NCBI GenBank assembly: GCA_016702705.1
Contig: JADJDM010000015.1
Span: forward strand, 124,001 to 188,000
Direction of reading: 5' to 3'
DNA length: 64,000 nucleotides
Source: Bacteroidota bacterium
Lineage (GTDB): Bacteria > Bacteroidota > Bacteroidia > B-17B0 > Aurantibacillaceae
In this document: piece after piece, positions 62,500-64,000 of the stretch
How positions within the stretch are numbered: position 1 is the first letter of the stretch
Layout of the letters: every line of letters begins with the position of its first letter
The notes under the pieces: model-generated
The model's database searches: none
What the model was told of the DNA's origin: nothing
Seen by the model: the letters and a program-made list of their open reading frames with translations, nothing else
Translations under genes and position numbers: made by a program

Positions 62500-62622
62500 G
62501 ACTTTGACAATATTTCATGATTGCAATTTAAAATTATAGACTATCAGTTCAGAGCACCCATGAGGAAGAAAAGTGCTTTTGTTGACTAAGGCGCTTGTCT
62601 GCCGTTAAGACATGCTCGATGT

Positions 62623-63793
62623 TCGTCCTGAAAAAGTTGACACGGATTAGATTATAAATTCAATAAATTCCGGAGTAACTTTCGGGTTTTTCTCCACTCC
62701 TTTTGTTGTTTTGGCTTGATTGGTGTTGGCATTTCACACATGTGGCCTCCTTCATTGTAATGTTTATAGATTCTTTTATTCATCATGGCTTAGATGTCGA
62801 ACCATATCAAAAACTCATATTTTATACTGTTATCCTCTCTGTTTGCGTTTTCATAGGGTCTCTCTCCGCATACTTATTTTTATGTCATTTTCTTTGCTTC
62901 GATATAATCAGCAGAGCATATTGCAACTCTCAATGATGTATTATTCGTGTGCATATTTTCTTTTTTATGCCTTTCTATGCATTTAAAGGGCCCAGTTGCG
63001 CTAAGATTTTCTATAATTCATAACTTTTTTCTATAGCATCCGTAATCAATTAGTATTCGTGCCTTTTTGTTTTGTAAGTATATCTACCTAATTGCTCTGG
63101 TTTGTAAGCTTTATATCCTTAGTATGATTGGATACTTTTCTCCAGTGCTTGGGTTCGTTGTTTTACACTACTTCTCTGGTCTTACAGTAAATGTTCTGCT
63201 CTTAAAATCAATAGCACATCTCTTCCTATTTTGATATTCAATAACCTAATTCATCTTTATTGATAATAAAGTTTGTGCCTATTCTGGGATCCTGCACGAA
63301 CGACCCTTCGCTACAAGTTCTTCGCTCCGTTTATTCTTCCGACTTATACTTGTATGGCTTGGCGCTAGAACATGAACATTTCCCCTTTATTCCTATGATT
63401 GGGCTTTTGCCTTTTGATTGTTTGGGCATACTTTTTCTAATATCCGTTTTCAACCAATACTGCTATATCAATGGCTACATTTAAAACATGGACTTTTCCT
63501 TTTCCATAATAGTAAAGTTTCTGTTCTTGATTCGTTGTTCGGGAGTTTTCTTATTAGTCATGACGGGCAGTTCCTAACCAAGATACTATATTTTTCACCC
63601 AGTGAAACAGTGCTATTTCCTTTAATTCCATACTTTCTATCAGCCTGATCATAATTCAATTCACCGCGCCTATTTCTGAGACAACTTGTAATTTAAAGGC
63701 TAAACTGTAATCTTTTGGACGTTTCTTCGGTGGGGGATTTTCTTCTGTATTCATTGATTTAGATTGTTTTTGTGACAACCTATTTCAGGACGA
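62623..63793 (-). mobile_element. Decayed IS3-family insertion sequence
   Basis: Terminal inverted repeats are TCGTCCTGAAAAAGTTGACAC at the left and, reversed, TCGTCCTGAAATAGGTTGTCAC at the right, sharing the first 11 bases. Between them the minus strand encodes a broken transposase. The element of about 1.17 kb is slightly shorter than an intact IS3 member. No clear target-site duplication is seen. It lies directly next to the terminator of the T9SS gene at the right. Confidence 0.75.
62647..63754 (-). pseudogene. IS3-family transposase remnant (orfA and orfB)
   Basis: Frames must be joined by hand. The start at 63754 reads MNTEENPPPKKRPKDYSLAF and KLQVVSEIG, then after a shift ELNYDQADRKYGIKGNSTV, the helix-turn-helix of IS3-type OrfA. 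Further on YWLKTDIRKSMPKQSKGKSP marks the OrfA end. Near the far end HYNE-RPHM-CEM-TPNQAKTTKG resembles the HNxxRPHxxL-type end of OrfB. Many stops and shifts interrupt the DDE region, so it is inactive. Plus-strand frames of 60-90 codons here are shadows. Confidence 0.7.
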
Positions 63794-63804
63794 GAGAAAG
63801 CCAA

Positions 63805-63832
63805 TAAAAAAGGCCCTGCGTGATGCAGAGCC
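63805..63832 (-). terminator. Terminator of the partial T9SS gene
   Basis: On the minus strand GGCTCTGC, loop ATCAC, GCAGGGCC (one T-G wobble), then TTTTTTT. It lies 24 nt past the stop codon. The IS remnant begins about 12 nt beyond. Confidence 0.85.
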
Positions 63833-63855
63833 TTTCTAATTGTTATCATCTAAAA

Positions 63856-64000
63856 TTATTGTACAATCAATTTCTTAACCGACTTAGAGTTAGCTGAAGT
63901 AATTTCTACAACATAAGAACCAGCAGGTAACACTTTATTAGTAAAGCTAACATACGTATTAGCTTGTTTTGCTTTTACAGTTTGTGTTTCAATAACTCTT
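63856..64000 (-). CDS. C-terminus of a T9SS type A sorting-domain protein (partial)
   Basis: The window edge cuts the gene; only the last 47-48 residues are visible. They read ...RVIETQTVKAKQANTYVSF then TNKVLPAGSYVVEITSANSK and SVKKLIVQ, the last strands of a T9SS sorting domain (PAGxYxVxI ... KKLxV). The rest of the protein lies beyond 64000. A terminator follows directly. Confidence 0.8.
   Translation of the reverse strand, partial: RVIETQTVKAKQANTYVSFTNKVLPAGSYVVEITSANSKSVKKLIVQ

Noticed and set aside
62703..63648. Several plus-strand frames of 60-90 codons in the 62.6-63.8 kb region
   Set aside because: The minus strand carries IS3 transposase remnants between terminal repeats; the plus frames are shadows of that decayed gene.
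1..64000. tRNA, rRNA and riboswitch genes
   Set aside because: No cloverleaf-like or rRNA sequence and no recognisable riboswitch core was seen on either strand; a covariance-model search would be decisive.

Overview
The window comes from a low-GC member of the Bacteroidota. The evidence is the lineage-typical TAnnTTTG promoter boxes (-7 element of the Bacteroidetes primary sigma factor), few visible Shine-Dalgarno sequences, six type IX secretion (T9SS) C-terminal sorting domains, SiaB/DUF6272-like and DUF5723 proteins, and the rplM-rpsI-rpsB-tsf-pyrH-frr order. No tRNA, rRNA or CRISPR array was seen. The genus cannot be named from the sequence alone.

Layout. 0.1-7.2 kb: recF with a DUF721/DciA-like gene on the plus strand, then on the minus strand an OmpA-family protein and the translation operon rplM-rpsI-rpsB-tsf, a pair of inverted palindromic repeats, and pyrH-frr. 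7.3-17.7 kb: two T9SS cargo proteins, hemH, a GxxExxY (PDDEXK_3-like) gene inside a pair of inverted repeats, lpdA, purK, a periplasmic thioredoxin and an NlpC/P60 hydrolase. 17.8-25.1 kb: a frameshifted membrane protein, an M1 aminopeptidase, small unknowns, a gene-free array of six hairpins and a tandem SiaB-like double ATPase. 25.2-34.8 kb: an operon of three paralogous secreted beta-helix proteins and one T9SS protein with five 'YWFD' repeats, a heptose-activation pair, an imidazolonepropionase with an internal deletion, and a GEVED/T9SS protein. 34.8-38 kb: a bicarbonate uptake island (SbtA-like permease, small possible PII/CutA-like partner, two unknowns) divergent from a LysR regulator with a clear operator. 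38-48 kb: housekeeping genes (methyltransferase, DinB, rnhA, marC, pheS, pckA, a saccharopine dehydrogenase-like enzyme, DUF423, M32 carboxypeptidase). 48-62.4 kb: a LytS-type hybrid-propeller histidine kinase, msrB, a PIG-V-like glycosyltransferase, an outer-membrane gene trio, apaG, rpsA and an ABC exporter. 62.6-63.8 kb: a decayed IS3-family element, followed by the C-terminus of another T9SS protein that runs off the window.

Two themes stand out. First, five genes (frr, rpsB, rpsA, a membrane protein and a DUF5723 protein) are each broken by one missing base, four of them in homopolymers. Restoring one base in each gives a coherent or family-typical C-terminus, so these look like sequencing errors rather than biology. 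Second, a TAnnTTTG promoter box lies only 3-6 nt from the start codon of at least six or seven genes, which implies leaderless transcripts. The best candidates for something less described are the GxxExxY gene with its terminal inverted repeats and a related gene-less copy, the three-paralog beta-helix operon with a shared non-T9SS C-terminal motif, and the SbtA island with its LysR operator in a non-photosynthetic lineage.
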